A program made the translations under genes and the position numbers. This document shows, piece by piece, positions 1 through 9,102 of a DNA stretch of 64,000 bases. The stretch lies in the NCBI RefSeq assembly GCF_000970285.1, contig NZ_CP009516.1, positions 4,877,036 through 4,941,035 of the forward strand. Direction: 5' to 3'. Every line of letters begins with the position of its first letter. Within the stretch, counting starts at the first letter, position 1. The DNA is from Methanosarcina horonobensis HB-1 = JCM 15518. GTDB taxonomy: Archaea > Halobacteriota > Methanosarcinia > Methanosarcinales > Methanosarcinaceae. A model generated the notes under the pieces. It had not been told where the DNA came from, did not search any database, and was given only the letters and a program-made list of their open reading frames with translations.

Positions 1-622
1 CCCTGTTTGTTAGCAAAATGTCACTATCTACGGAATAACCGATGAGCATAAGCAGGGCTGCAACCGTTCCAAGTGAAAGTTCAATCCCTGCAACTCGCAT
101 GAAAGCAGCGGCAATTGTAATGTCCGAAAGGGCAGAGAGCACAACTGCAAAAGAAGGTACAGCGCTCCGGAAAATCAGGAAGACTACAATTGACATTCCT
201 ATAAAGGATATAAAAAGAGCCTGAAGAGCCTGAACCTGCAGTTCCTGGCCGTAAACAGGCCCTATCTGCTTGATTTCTACACTGGAATAGCGGCTCATTA
301 CATCGTCTTCAAGCTGTCGCTGTTTTTCATTGTCCATAATCCCGAACTGCATGATAACCCTGCTTCCGGCTTGCCGGGCATCAGTGATAGGGTAAGAGGA
401 GTACATTTCTTCAAGCACAGCGGGAGAATCGGTTGTTTCTACCGAAATCTGGGTACCGCCCTGGAACTCCATTCCCAGGATTACCGGCGACCCGCTGCTT
501 GCAAAGGAAACTAGCAGTACAGCTAAAGAGAGTGCGAGTACTGCAAGAGGGATTGCCAGCAACTGGCGATTATCGTGATTTTTCACGAAATTATCTAAAA
601 GATCGGTCAAACCTGTTGCCAT
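1..622 (-). CDS. secF: Protein-export membrane protein SecF (5' part only)
   Basis: The gene runs off the left edge; about 207 codons from ATG at 622 are present. SecF works with SecD in the cytoplasmic membrane to assist Sec-dependent export. The N-terminus is a short cytoplasmic stretch, then a membrane helix at about residues 20-41, then the periplasmic-type P1 domain opening with GMEFQGGTQ (50-58). Membrane helices resume near residue 145, and the visible end holds IGYSVDSDILLTN, the strongly conserved SecF motif of the RND-like core. In archaea secD normally follows secF and would lie outside the window. No frame damage is visible. Confidence 0.93.
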   Translation of the reverse strand, partial: MATGLTDLLDNFVKNHDNRQLLAIPLAVLALSLAVLLVSFASSGSPVILGMEFQGGTQISVETTDSPAVLEEMYSSYPITDARQAGSRVIMQFGIMDNEKQRQLEDDVMSRYSSVEIKQIGPVYGQELQVQALQALFISFIGMSIVVFLIFRSAVPSFAVVLSALSDITIAAAFMRVAGIELSLGTVAALLMLIGYSVDSDILLTNR

Positions 623-1037
623 AATTAAATACTCCGGATGAATGTATCTATTTTTTTTGAACTTATCCGAGTTTTTTGTCCGGACTTACAATCCAGAAAA
701 CATTCAGACTCATAGTTTGAAAGTGTAAATGTTTACACCAGAACCACAAGGACTTCATAGTCCGTAAAGTTCCCGGTAACCTGAGATTAGAAGTTTTTTT
801 AAGTATTTTTCGAACTCTGGTTCTGGAGAAAAAATTTCCACATTCCTTATAGTGTCAATAAGTTGATTCATTTCAGTTCTAGTTTCGGTTCTATATTCTA
901 TAGATTATATTAATTATTCCTCGAAAAACAACTCTTTCTCTATATAGCGTTAATTCACTCATTTAAAATTAATTGATAGAAGTGATACAAGTTTTAACGT
1001 TATAGCTATATATACCATTTACTGTTCATTAAAAATA
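623..1037. other. Divergent intergenic region between secF and dCMP deaminase
   Basis: AT-rich 415-bp region between divergently transcribed genes. It must carry the secF promoter on the minus strand and the deaminase promoter on the plus strand. No RNA gene or additional reading frame is convincing. Confidence 0.6.
1006..1016 (+). promoter_or_regulatory. TATA box for dCMP deaminase, near-leaderless transcript
   Basis: The stretch ctatatatacc matches the archaeal TATA box. Transcription would start about 25 nt downstream, within a few bases of the ATG at 1038. No Shine-Dalgarno sequence precedes that ATG, which fits a leaderless or very short-leader mRNA. This is inferred from sequence only. 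Confidence 0.45.
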
Positions 1038-1490
1038 ATGACAGAAAGACCCTCCCTTGACGAATACTTCCTTGAAATAGCCTTTGTGGTAGGCAAACGG
1101 GCGACCTGCCTCCGGAATAACGTAGGGGCAGTGATCGTCCGGGATAAACGCATTCTTTCAACCGGATATAACGGAGCCCCAAGTGGTATGGAGCACTGCC
1201 TTGACATCGGGTGCATCCGGGACCTTGAAAAAATTCCTTCAGGCACGCGGCATGAGAAATGCAGAGCAGTACATGCTGAGCAGAACGCCATCATTCAGGC
1301 TGCAATCCACGGGGTGAGCATTGCCGGAGCAACCATTTACTGCACGCACCAGCCATGTATTCTGTGCGCAAAAATGATTATAAACTCAAATATCAAAAGG
1401 GTAGTATACTCAATACCTTATCCTGACACCGATTCCCTTGTTTTCTTCAGAAGCGCAGGCGTGGAAGTCGAATATATTCCTTTGAACTGA
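1038..1490 (+). CDS. Deoxycytidylate (dCMP) deaminase family protein
   Basis: A 150-residue zinc-dependent cytidine/deoxycytidylate deaminase fold protein. The zinc site is complete: HAE at residues 79-81 (His ligand and catalytic Glu) and PCILC at 106-110 (two Cys ligands). The N-terminal NNVGAVIV and YNGAPSG segments are typical of dCMP deaminases (ComEB-like). The expected reaction is dCMP to dUMP, feeding dTMP synthesis in the cytoplasm. The gene stands alone, divergent from secF and followed by an insertion sequence. The substrate is assigned by family resemblance; a related base or nucleoside deaminase activity is not excluded. Confidence 0.88.
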   Translation: MTERPSLDEYFLEIAFVVGKRATCLRNNVGAVIVRDKRILSTGYNGAPSGMEHCLDIGCIRDLEKIPSGTRHEKCRAVHAEQNAIIQAAIHGVSIAGATIYCTHQPCILCAKMIINSNIKRVVYSIPYPDTDSLVFFRSAGVEVEYIPLN

Positions 1491-1627
1491 AATATTGAAT
1501 ACCCTGCCAAGCTATATGTAATTATAAGGATCTCAAATTAGCTCTTAAAATCCCTGATCTAATTTGACAATTCTTTTCTTTAAAAATATCCTCCAAATGA
1601 ATTTCTATTTTGAACTTTGTTTTGTAA

Positions 1628-2689
1628 TTATGTAAGCACCAAAAGTTGATATGCAACGAAGTTTAGGAGTGAATACATTTTTCTACTCTGCTTTCTTACT
1701 CTTCTTACATCGAATTTTACTGTATCCTTAATATGACCATGTATCTTTTCGCATTCAGCTCTCTTTTTGTATAGTTCTTTAAACGAATTATCTCTGATGT
1801 TCTGATTTCTCAGATACATCCCAACCTGTATCATTCTTCCATTCTGATACAGGAACCTAAGTTTATCTTCCGTTTTTGCGTTTATGTCTCCTCCTTTTTT
1901 CCACAACTTATTGACCCAGTGATCTATTCTTTCGATTTCTCCTTCACTATTAATAACAGCATTTGATGCGTAAGAGATGACTGGTTTTGCGCTAAGATGG
2001 AACCATATATACGCATGATTCAGGAAGGAGTCATAACCTCCATCTGCTGAATATGATTCTATATTATCATCCATTTTTTGCAAAGCTTCTATGTGTTTGA
2101 TAAGTTCTGGAGAATCAGCTACAAGACCATTTGTATGGGTCATAAACACAGGGTAAGTTCCAACCATTGTAATGTGAGCCTTATCCATTTTGCATTCATA
2201 ATGAGGGTTATAATCAACATGCTTATCGTATCTTGAAGCTTCAAGTGGGGTAGAATCAATCTTAGCTTCCTTTTCTGATGAGAGTTTGAGAATTTTTTCA
2301 CCTAGCAACATCATGATTTCATTGATTCCCTCTTCTCCAAGCCTATACTTCACAAAATGATGAAGAGTTCCACCTGAAGGAAGTTTTATCTGACAGTTTT
2401 CATCAAAAAAAGAGAGCAAAATAGCTTCTTCTTCTGTTAAAGAAGAAATAGTTTTATCATACGAAAGTTTCCTGAAACATTTCACAATAAACAATTTTAT
2501 CATAGAAGAAACACTGTATTTAAAGTGCCAGCTTTTGTTGGTATAAAAAGTACGTTCGACGTGCTTTGCAATATCGTCAAGGCAGAGAAAGTACAGGAAT
2601 TGGCAAATTGAGGTACTTTCTCTGCTCAGATAGTTTTCGAAGGAGTCCTCAAAGAGGACTCCTTTATATACCATAATTTTTTTAGACAT
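1628..2689 (-). CDS. DDE transposase of the IS4/IS5/IS1182-like superfamily
   Basis: A 353-residue intact transposase. The presumed catalytic triad is Asp145 in KIDSTPLE, Asp216 or Asp220 in ADGGYDS, and a Glu at 312 or 314 in RAECEKIHGHIK, whose spacing fits DDE transposases. The N-terminal 60-130 region, with LPSGGTLHHF, resembles the N-terminal domain of Methanosarcina IS transposases. The ORF is undamaged, so the element may be active. A perfect 10-bp inverted repeat with a 3-nt loop lies in codons 9-17. The exact IS family would need a database comparison. Confidence 0.85.
   Translation of the reverse strand: MSKKIMVYKGVLFEDSFENYLSRESTSICQFLYFLCLDDIAKHVERTFYTNKSWHFKYSVSSMIKLFIVKCFRKLSYDKTISSLTEEEAILLSFFDENCQIKLPSGGTLHHFVKYRLGEEGINEIMMLLGEKILKLSSEKEAKIDSTPLEASRYDKHVDYNPHYECKMDKAHITMVGTYPVFMTHTNGLVADSPELIKHIEALQKMDDNIESYSADGGYDSFLNHAYIWFHLSAKPVISYASNAVINSEGEIERIDHWVNKLWKKGGDINAKTEDKLRFLYQNGRMIQVGMYLRNQNIRDNSFKELYKKRAECEKIHGHIKDTVKFDVRRVRKQSRKMYSLLNFVAYQLLVLT
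2641..2663 (-). promoter_or_regulatory. Perfect hairpin within the start of the transposase gene
   Basis: Arms aggagtcctc and gaggactcct (10 bp each) flank a 3-nt loop. The hairpin covers about codons 9-17 of the transposase. In mRNA it would form a very stable stem just behind the initiating ribosome, which could limit transposase synthesis. The function is inferred. Confidence 0.5.
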
Positions 2690-2835
2690 GAAAGCGGCAA
2701 TTTTTATGATATTTAAAGCTGCCGCTATTGAAAAAAAGAATTATAGACCGGAGTTAGGGGAAAAAAGAATAAGTTTTTAAGGCAAAATTCTAGTTTGAGA
2801 ACCTCAATTATGGAACCGAAGTAAGAGGTGGAGTG

Positions 2836-3159
2836 ATGTCTGAAGAGTTAAGAGCCAGGACGCTGAAGGTAGAAGATCTAATTGAATATCAGAATGGGGC
2901 TGTTGTAAGCCGGGAAATTATCCGTAAAGGCACGGGAACCGTGACCATATTTGCTTTCGACAAAGGGGAAGGACTGAACGAACATACGGCACCTTTTGAT
3001 GCCATGGTTCAGGTAATAGACGGGAAGGCAGAAATCACAATTTCCGGGAACAAGAATGTCCTGGAGAAAGGGGATATGATCATAATGCCTGCCAATGAGC
3101 CTCATGCTCTGCATGCCCTTGAAAGATTTAAAATGATTCTGACCATGATCCGGTCTTAA
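2836..3159 (+). CDS. Single-domain cupin protein
   Basis: A 107-residue small beta-barrel protein. Cupin motif 1 spans about residues 45-63, with His50. Cupin motif 2, GDMIIMPANEPH, is at 79-90 with His90. One of the usual metal-ligand His residues of motif 1 is replaced, so metal binding is uncertain. I chose ATG at 2836 over GTG at 2833 because gaggtg at 2825-2830 then has normal spacing. The gene converges on cofE. Substrate and role are unknown; small cupins of this type act as isomerases, dioxygenases or sensors. Confidence 0.85.
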   Translation: MSEELRARTLKVEDLIEYQNGAVVSREIIRKGTGTVTIFAFDKGEGLNEHTAPFDAMVQVIDGKAEITISGNKNVLEKGDMIIMPANEPHALHALERFKMILTMIRS

Positions 3160-3249
3160 TCTTACTTAACTTTTACTTTAAACCTGAATTTCGAACTTTT
3201 ATTTTTAACCCATTTTCTTCTTCTCAACTCATCTCTATTTCGAAGAAAC

Positions 3250-4014
3250 TCATCTTTTGTTTCGCAGGCATCGAAGCCCTTTTTTGAGAACATCCATATC
3301 TTCAGGGCGGTATGACTCTTTTATAGATGTGTTCCCTTCGAAGTAGTAATCAAGCCCGCGAATGATTACAACGGGAATGCCGCCTGCTCCTTCTCCCATT
3401 AAAAGGTTGGCAGCGCCTGCAAGCTCATCAGCAATTGCTTCTTCTGTAATCTCCAGGGTTTTGCCGAAGAGATCCTTTTCCCCTATCCAGCGTTTTATCG
3501 GTTTGATTTTGAAAATCCCTATAGCAACCCCGGTCTGCCCGATCTTGAAGGCTCTTCCGTTCGTGTCCGTAACAATTACACTTAACTTTTTTCCACTAAT
3601 TCTTTCGAGCTCATTTCCAAGTTTTGAAGCACTGGCGTCCGAGTTTTCAGGAGGGTAGAGTAGAAATCCGTGCTCAATATTGGATTCGTCAACTCCTGCG
3701 TTAACGCAGGTGTGCCCCGCAAGTGTTGTTACAAGCATGAAAGGCGCTTCGACAAAAACTTCCCTGCTCCTTGCCAGGACAGCCTGGATAAAGCGGGCAT
3801 CTTTTCCTGTCCGGGCTGCTATTTCAAGAGCCTGTTCTTCCGGGATAATGTCTTCGAGCCTGAAGATTTCCCCTTCGGTTTTTGCAACAATGGTTGAGGC
3901 AATAACAATAATGTCTCTGTCCTGAAGTTCAATTCTCTCACAGATGATAGAGGGCAGGTCATCCCCTTTATGTATAAGGGGAATCTTTTCTACGGCAATT
4001 GCTTCAAATTTCAA
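3250..4014 (-). CDS. cofE: Coenzyme F420-0:L-glutamate ligase
   Basis: A 254-residue enzyme that adds glutamate residues to F420-0 with GTP to give F420-2, the hydride carrier of methanogenesis. Family features are the N-terminal EKIPLIHKGDDL, IVIASTIVAKTEG, the AGVDESN segment, IVTDTNGRAFKIGQTGVAIG near the middle, and LMGEGAGGIPVV towards the C-terminus. Length and order match archaeal CofE. The gene stands alone, convergent with the cupin gene. The start ATG at 4014 begins MKFEAIAVEKIPL, which fits the family. In some other lineages the same domain is fused to a second domain (FbiB); here it is the single-domain archaeal form. Confidence 0.95.
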   Translation of the reverse strand: MKFEAIAVEKIPLIHKGDDLPSIICERIELQDRDIIVIASTIVAKTEGEIFRLEDIIPEEQALEIAARTGKDARFIQAVLARSREVFVEAPFMLVTTLAGHTCVNAGVDESNIEHGFLLYPPENSDASASKLGNELERISGKKLSVIVTDTNGRAFKIGQTGVAIGIFKIKPIKRWIGEKDLFGKTLEITEEAIADELAGAANLLMGEGAGGIPVVIIRGLDYYFEGNTSIKESYRPEDMDVLKKGLRCLRNKR

Positions 4015-4175
4015 AGGGCTTCCTCAAAGGTTTTAAAGGTTATAAAGTATGGAACAACAAAGTTTTTAAGTTCTCGATAAGGGTTAGTAATATTGGGCTC
4101 TGGTAAGGATTATAAAAATCCGGAATCCGATCTTTTTGAATCAGGGCTTTTTTCTCATTTTAAATAACGTTGATT

Positions 4176-4346
4176 TTAAATAAGGTTGATTTCGCCGAAT
4201 TCCGGAGACAATCCCGTAAATGAATAATTTACAGCAGTAAAGGCAGTAACCATAAATAAGACCACCGATATACTGGGCTTTGCGGCGATGATGAGAGTTA
4301 CCCCAGCTGAGCAAAAGATGATGAGAACAATTTCCTGATGCCGCAC
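4176..4346 (-). CDS. Small two-helix membrane protein, unknown function
   Basis: A 56-residue hydrophobic reading frame starting at GTG 4346, chosen because an aaggtga Shine-Dalgarno sequence lies just upstream. Two membrane spans are likely, IVLIIFCSAGVTLIIAA and SVVLFMVTAFTAV, separated by a short KPS loop, with a short polar tail. It lies alone between cofE and an uncharacterised plus-strand gene. I do not recognise a family. Small membrane proteins arise easily by chance in AT-rich DNA, so the call rests mainly on the ribosome-binding site and the regular hydropathy. Confidence 0.4.
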   Translation of the reverse strand: MRHQEIVLIIFCSAGVTLIIAAKPSISVVLFMVTAFTAVNYSFTGLSPEFGEINLI

Positions 4347-4549
4347 TTTTTCACCTTGCACTTACTTTGTCCTGATACTTACTTTGTTTTGGTTATGAAT
4401 TCTCTTTTTCCGAGTTTTTATCCATTCTACATTTCTCAAATTTACCTCTATCTGTGTCAGATTAATCTGTGTCAGGTTTCAGGTATTCCACTCATTTCAG
4501 GAGCGCATTTAAGAATTTTTATCTAGTATGCAAACCAATTTCTGAAGGG

Positions 4550-4963
4550 GTGTTAAGAATCAGCCAGTACGACCTGAATGAAATTATACAAAAAATCAAA
4601 GAAAAAAGTCCGTTTGATTTCAAAGAGGCACACCGGGGTAAAGCTCGAGCCTTAAGAGTTATTGTAAGTAAACTGTACTATTCTCTGGACTATAAAAATG
4701 AGCCTCAGGCAACCCGGGAAAAGATAACTCAACTCCTTCTTTACCACGGGCAGTTTAGCAGGGAGGAGATTGATGAAACCTTCAGAGCATCATCCAGGGA
4801 AACCACAGATTATTCCATAGAATTTCTAAAGCAGCATCCGGAGCTTGCAAGGTCTGAAGCCCGGAAGACCAAAGAATTCCCTGATGAAGAAGATGAAAAA
4901 TTAGAAATTGAAGAACTGGAAAAGCCTAAAGATACCAAATACATTTTCCCGCACTATACCTGA
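4550..4963 (+). CDS. Uncharacterised helical protein
   Basis: About 137 residues from a proposed GTG start at 4550; the in-frame ATG at 4469 would add 27 residues that look non-coding. The N-terminal 85 residues are rich in charged helices (ISQYDLNEIIQKIKEK, RALRVIVSKLYYSLDY, TREKITQLLLYHGQFS). The segment GQFSREEIDETFRAS could form a helix-turn-helix. The C-terminal third is acidic and probably disordered, ending in KYIFPHYT. It resembles methanogen-specific proteins of unknown function that may carry a winged-helix fold. No operon partner is visible, and the start codon is uncertain. Confidence 0.6.
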   Translation: MLRISQYDLNEIIQKIKEKSPFDFKEAHRGKARALRVIVSKLYYSLDYKNEPQATREKITQLLLYHGQFSREEIDETFRASSRETTDYSIEFLKQHPELARSEARKTKEFPDEEDEKLEIEELEKPKDTKYIFPHYT

Positions 4964-5227
4964 AACTTGATAAGAAAATTTCTGAAATAAGGCGGAATAG
5001 GAAAAAGCAGTTAAAATGAGCCAGTGAGAAAAATACCGAATAAACCGTTAATTGATAGAAAATATGTTGACTGGAAAATATAAGTAAGCAGAAATAAGTA
5101 AGCAGAAATAAAAAAATGAAATTAAAAGACTGCGAAAAAACGTGCAGCCTCTCCTAGATCAGTTGTCTCTCCTGGTTCGTTATAATAGAGTTTACTTTCT
5201 TTTTCTGGAAGAATTACTCAATCTGTA
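4964..5227. other. Intergenic region with a short direct repeat
   Basis: This 264-bp convergent gap holds a short direct repeat of ataagtaagcagaa at about 5090-5112. No gene is supported. Confidence 0.4.
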
Positions 5228-5689
5228 TTACTCAATCTGTATTTTTTTTGTCGGCTCTTCGATTCTCGCTTTAGGCAATGATATTGTCAGAACACCATTC
5301 TCTATTTTTGCAGTAGAGCCTTCTTCCTTGACACTGGTTGGCAGGCGGACTGCACGGTAAAATTGCGTGTATGATCTTTCCTTACGCAGGTATCCTTCTT
5401 CTTCGGACTCTTTTTCCTTGCCGGTCTTCGCACTGATCTCAAGCATATCTTCTTTGAGGTTGATTTCCACATCTTCCTTATTGATTCCTGGGAGGTCTGT
5501 GGTGACCAGAAGTTTATCTTCTTCTTCCTTTATGTCGATGGCAGGAGTGTATACTTTTCCGCCTCCCCATTCTTCCATGGGCATGAAGTCTTCAAACAGC
5601 TGGTTCAGACGTTCCTGTGTTCTTCTAATCTCTTCAAAAGGATCCCAGCGTGAGGGTCCTGAAAACGATCTTTTAGCAGGCCATCTCAT
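5228..5689 (-). CDS. Small heat-shock protein of the HSP20/alpha-crystallin family
   Basis: A 153-residue ATP-independent holdase chaperone that binds unfolding proteins in the cytoplasm. The N-terminal region is WDPFEEIRRTQERLNQLF. The alpha-crystallin domain covers about residues 46-141, with PAIDIKEEEDKLLVTTDLPG at its start and NGVLTISLPK (131-140) near its end. The C-terminus carries the IxI anchor (IQI, 150-152) used for oligomer assembly. The start ATG at 5689 opens MRWPAK. A TATA box lies about 70 bp upstream. The gene is monocistronic and converges on the uncharacterised gene ending at 4963. Confidence 0.95.
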   Translation of the reverse strand: MRWPAKRSFSGPSRWDPFEEIRRTQERLNQLFEDFMPMEEWGGGKVYTPAIDIKEEEDKLLVTTDLPGINKEDVEINLKEDMLEISAKTGKEKESEEEGYLRKERSYTQFYRAVRLPTSVKEEGSTAKIENGVLTISLPKARIEEPTKKIQIE

Positions 5690-5759
5690 TTCAATATTCC
5701 CCCTTAAATAAAAAAATGATGCAGATATAGATGTGCTATTTTGAATATATTGAGAAAGG

Positions 5760-5769
5760 ATATATAAGT
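5760..5769 (-). promoter_or_regulatory. TATA box upstream of hsp20
   Basis: On the minus strand the sequence reads acttatatatcc. A start site about 25 nt downstream would give an mRNA leader of roughly 45 nt before the ATG at 5689. Placement is inferred from sequence. Confidence 0.45.
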
Positions 5770-5986
5770 TTTCTCAGGTAATTTCACTAAAATGTACGGA
5801 AAAAAAGAACCTGAACAAAATAAGTGTATAAAAGAAAAAAATCTCTGAAAAACCCGATTAAGAGATATTTCCGGAAAAATTAAAAGACTTCAGGTTTGGA
5901 AACTGATAATAAATCTATGAAGAATTTGGTTACAGAAATCTCATAAAGAACCCGGGTACAGAAAATCTTATAAAGAACCTGAAAAT

Positions 5987-7180
5987 TCAGTTCTTTACAA
6001 GCATTCCTATAAGATCTGAAGCTTTTACGAGCCCCATAGAGCCATTTTTAACTGATTCTTCATCAAAGGTTTCCACACTATCAAGATCGGGTTTATCAGT
6101 TCTGTAGACTGCAAAAGGAATAGGATCTCTCGTATGAGTCTTCACCGAGACCGGAGTCGGATGGTCCGGCAGTACAAGAATCGTAAACGGTTCTTCTGAT
6201 GCTTCAGCATGTTTAAGGATAGGGGCAACTATCCTGCTGTCAAAGTCCTCAACTGCTTTCAGCTTTTTCTCAACACTACCTTCGTGTCCTGCCTCGTCAG
6301 GAGCTTCCACATGCACGAAAACAAGATCCCTGGTCTTCAGAGCTTCAATAGCTGCACTGGCTTTTCCTTCATAATTGGTGTCCAGATAACCGGTTGCTCC
6401 GGGGACCTCAATTACATCCAGACCTGCATAGATTCCTATGCCTTTAAGCAGGTCCACTGCGGAAATGATAGCTCCTTTTTTTCCGTAAAGTTCTTTAAAA
6501 GTCGTGAACTTTGGAGCATAACCCTGTCCCCAGACCCATATGGAATTTGCCGGGTTTTTGCCTTCCTGTACTCTTTTCAGGTTAACAGGGTGCAGTTCCA
6601 GAACAACCGTGGAAGCCTCAATCAACCCTGAAAAAAACTCCCCATCCTCTCCTCTGGGAAGATAATTATCTTTTTTCTCTCCTGTGATGTCATGCGGAGG
6701 CGTACACTCCGTTTTAGCTCCAAGGTTATTCCCGGAAACAATGAGGTGCCTGTAACTTATGCCGGGATAAAACCTGACTTTTTCTGTCCCGAGTTCGGAA
6801 TCAAGCGTGTCGATAAGAATCTCTGCTTCATCGCTGCTGATATGCCCTGCACTGTAGTCTTTTATCATCCCATTTTCTATAGTAATAAGATTGCACCTGA
6901 AAGCCACATCATCAGCTGCAAGAGCCACTCCCATGCTCGCAGCTTCCAGAGGAGCCCTTCCTGAATAATAGATTGCAGGATCGTAACCGAGAATTGACAT
7001 ATTTGCAACATCGCTTCCGGGAGGAAAACCATCAGGTACGGTCTTTGCAAGCCCGGCTTTCCCGCGCGCTGCAATGGAGTCCATAGCAGGGGTTTGGGCT
7101 GCCTGGAGAATTGTCCTGCCTCCAAGTTCCTTTATGGGATAATCCGCCATTCCATCTCCTATAAGTACGGCATATTTCAT
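5987..7180 (-). CDS. apgM: 2,3-bisphosphoglycerate-independent phosphoglycerate mutase, archaeal type
   Basis: A 397-residue enzyme of the alkaline phosphatase superfamily that interconverts 3- and 2-phosphoglycerate in gluconeogenesis and glycolysis. [15 protein letters not shown] at the N-terminus carries the first metal-binding Asp (Asp9). [14 protein letters not shown] near residue 55 carries the presumed nucleophilic Ser56. [13 protein letters not shown] and [10 protein letters not shown] supply further metal ligands. I chose ATG 7180 rather than the upstream ATG at 7198 because ggtga lies five bases before it and the family starts at this MK. Archaeal aPGM rather than the longer bacterial iPGM. 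Confidence 0.94.
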   Translation of the reverse strand: MKYAVLIGDGMADYPIKELGGRTILQAAQTPAMDSIAARGKAGLAKTVPDGFPPGSDVANMSILGYDPAIYYSGRAPLEAASMGVALAADDVAFRCNLITIENGMIKDYSAGHISSDEAEILIDTLDSELGTEKVRFYPGISYRHLIVSGNNLGAKTECTPPHDITGEKKDNYLPRGEDGEFFSGLIEASTVVLELHPVNLKRVQEGKNPANSIWVWGQGYAPKFTTFKELYGKKGAIISAVDLLKGIGIYAGLDVIEVPGATGYLDTNYEGKASAAIEALKTRDLVFVHVEAPDEAGHEGSVEKKLKAVEDFDSRIVAPILKHAEASEEPFTILVLPDHPTPVSVKTHTRDPIPFAVYRTDKPDLDSVETFDEESVKNGSMGLVKASDLIGMLVKN

Positions 7181-7198
7181 TGCTTCACCTGTTTCCAA

Positions 7199-7661
7199 CT
7201 GTTTTACACTTTCTCATCTTACGGATAAAATATATTACTTTCTACCAGACACCTTTAAGGTATTTTTCCGGTATCTGCCAGCAAGCTTTTTCTGCCGATC
7301 CTAACGTCTCATCCTTAATTCATTCAAATCTAATCCTTAACTCATTTTACACAAACATTATAATATAGTATCCATATCCTATACACGACAGGCTCTCAGC
7401 ATAAAATATATTAAGTGGCAGAAGAGCCGGAGACGCTGTTCTTTACAGGCAGCTTATATATAAAGAGACAGACTGTAAGCGTAGCAGGATCTCTTGGATT
7501 TGATAAATGCTAATCTCAGATTGATTGATCCAGTATATAATTAGCCTGAAGAGTATAGATCAGGAAAGTCAAAATTAATTAATCCAAAATACTAAGAGCT
7601 ACATATTGAAAAAAGTAAATGTGTCAGAATATCAGACTTAATCCCAAAACGTGATCCGATC
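7199..7661. other. Divergent promoter region of apgM and aspartokinase
   Basis: This 463-bp AT-rich region lies between divergent genes. An apgM TATA candidate is near 7224-7238 (minus strand), and a plus-strand box is at 7453-7465. The latter implies an aspartokinase leader of about 170 nt. Long 5' leaders are common in Methanosarcina. I see no reading frame or RNA motif I can name. Confidence 0.5.
7453..7465 (+). promoter_or_regulatory. TATA box of the aspartokinase-purM unit
   Basis: The sequence cttatatataaag is a near-ideal archaeal TATA box. The gene starts at 7662, so the predicted leader is about 170 nt and could hold a regulatory element. None is recognisable. Confidence 0.4.
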
Positions 7662-9080
7662 ATGAAAATTGTAATGAAATTTGGAGGAACTTCCGTTGGA
7701 GACGGAAAAAAAATCCGTCACGTTGCCCAGCTTCTTAAAAGATACCATGAGGAGGGCAACCAGATCGTGGTGGTAACCTCGGCACTCGGTGGAGTAACCG
7801 ACAGGCTTCTGGAAAATGCTCGCCTTGCCTCAACAAAGGGCAAGGTTTCGCTTGTGAAAGAATTTAAAACAGAGCTTACAAACAAACACCACGGAGCCGT
7901 GAGGGATGCCATTGATGATCCCAATGTCGCAAAAGAAGTCCTCCAGATACTTGACATCAGGATTGAAGAGCTTGAAAAAGCACTGATCGGAATCTGCTAT
8001 CTGGGCGAACTTACCTACAGGTCAATTGATTATATCTCCTCCTATGGAGAACGTCTGGCGGCTCCGATAGTTTCAGGGGCTGTCCGTTCCCTTGGAGTTT
8101 CATCAATAGAATATACAGGAGGAGAGGCAGGGATTGTAACCACATCGGATTACGGAAATGCTCGTCCCCTTGAAAAGACATACGAGCTTGTATTAAAGAG
8201 ACTTGGGTGCAGGCTTGATTCCCATGTCCTTGTGGTAACAGGCTTCATAGGAGAAAACGAAGATGGAATAATTACCACCCTCGGAAGAAGCGGGTCTGAC
8301 TTCTCAGCTTCCATCCTTGGGGCAGCCCTGAAAGCCGATGAGATCTGGCTCTGGAAAGAAGTCAACGGAATTATGACTACGGATCCGAGAATCGTGCCCG
8401 AAGCAAAGACCATCCCGCAGATCTCCTATGCAGAAGCTATGGAACTTTCCTATTTCGGGGCAAACGTGCTGCACCCGCGCACCATTGAACCTGCAATGCG
8501 TGAACATATTCCTGTACGTGTCAAGAACACCTTTGATCCGGAGTTCCCGGGCACACTTGTGGTGGCAGAAAAGTTTCAGTGCAGACATGTTGTAAAAGCG
8601 GTAAGCCTGATCAAAAACGTAGCCCTTATTAACATTTCGGGAGCTGAAATGGCAGGGACAGTCGGGACTGTGGCAAGGCTCTTTACAGCACTTGCAAGGG
8701 CAGGAGTGAACATCGTTATGATCAGCCAGGGTTCTTCAGAATCCAATCTCTCTTTCGTGGTCAGTGAGTCTCACGTAGAACCTGCATTAAAAGCCCTCCA
8801 TTCCGAATTCAACCGGGAAATCGTAAAGGAAATTACTTCTGACAAAAACGTCTGTGTGGTTGCGGTTGTGGGTGCAGGTATGGCAGGAACTCCCGGAGTG
8901 GCAAAAAGAGTATTTGGAGCACTTGGAAATTCGATGATTAATATTATTATGATCAGCCAGGGATCTTCACAGTACAATATATCTTTCGTGGTCAGGGAAG
9001 ATGACGCATTTGCCGCAGTCAAAACCCTGCATGACGAATTTGAACTTTACAACGGGAATGGAATTGAGAAAAAGTTATGA
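7662..9080 (+). CDS. Aspartate kinase
   Basis: A 472-residue enzyme catalysing phosphorylation of L-aspartate, the first step towards lysine, threonine, methionine and homoserine-derived compounds. The kinase domain begins MKIVMKFGGTSVGDG and includes TTLGRSGSDFSA (ATP/aspartate site). Two ACT domains follow, at about residues 320-390 and 400-465. Each contains a VNIVMISQGSS-type or INIIMISQGSS-type ligand segment, so feedback control by an amino acid (lysine or threonine) is expected. The gene is followed after 22 bp by purM, suggesting co-transcription although the pathways differ. Confidence 0.95.
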   Translation: MKIVMKFGGTSVGDGKKIRHVAQLLKRYHEEGNQIVVVTSALGGVTDRLLENARLASTKGKVSLVKEFKTELTNKHHGAVRDAIDDPNVAKEVLQILDIRIEELEKALIGICYLGELTYRSIDYISSYGERLAAPIVSGAVRSLGVSSIEYTGGEAGIVTTSDYGNARPLEKTYELVLKRLGCRLDSHVLVVTGFIGENEDGIITTLGRSGSDFSASILGAALKADEIWLWKEVNGIMTTDPRIVPEAKTIPQISYAEAMELSYFGANVLHPRTIEPAMREHIPVRVKNTFDPEFPGTLVVAEKFQCRHVVKAVSLIKNVALINISGAEMAGTVGTVARLFTALARAGVNIVMISQGSSESNLSFVVSESHVEPALKALHSEFNREIVKEITSDKNVCVVAVVGAGMAGTPGVAKRVFGALGNSMINIIMISQGSSQYNISFVVREDDAFAAVKTLHDEFELYNGNGIEKKL

Positions 9081-9102
9081 AGCAGGCAGGAAGGGTCAGA
9101 GA

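Larger units (their letters stand above)
1568..2745 (-). mobile_element. Insertion sequence with a DDE transposase (approximate ends)
   Basis: The single transposase gene is bounded by candidate terminal inverted repeats. On the left, attcttttcttt lies at 1570-1581; on the right, the reverse complement of attctttttttt-like sequence lies at 2731-2742. The match is short and AT-rich, and I could not identify a clear target duplication, so the ends are estimates. The element would be about 1.18 kb. It sits between the dCMP deaminase and a cupin gene without breaking either. Confidence 0.5.
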
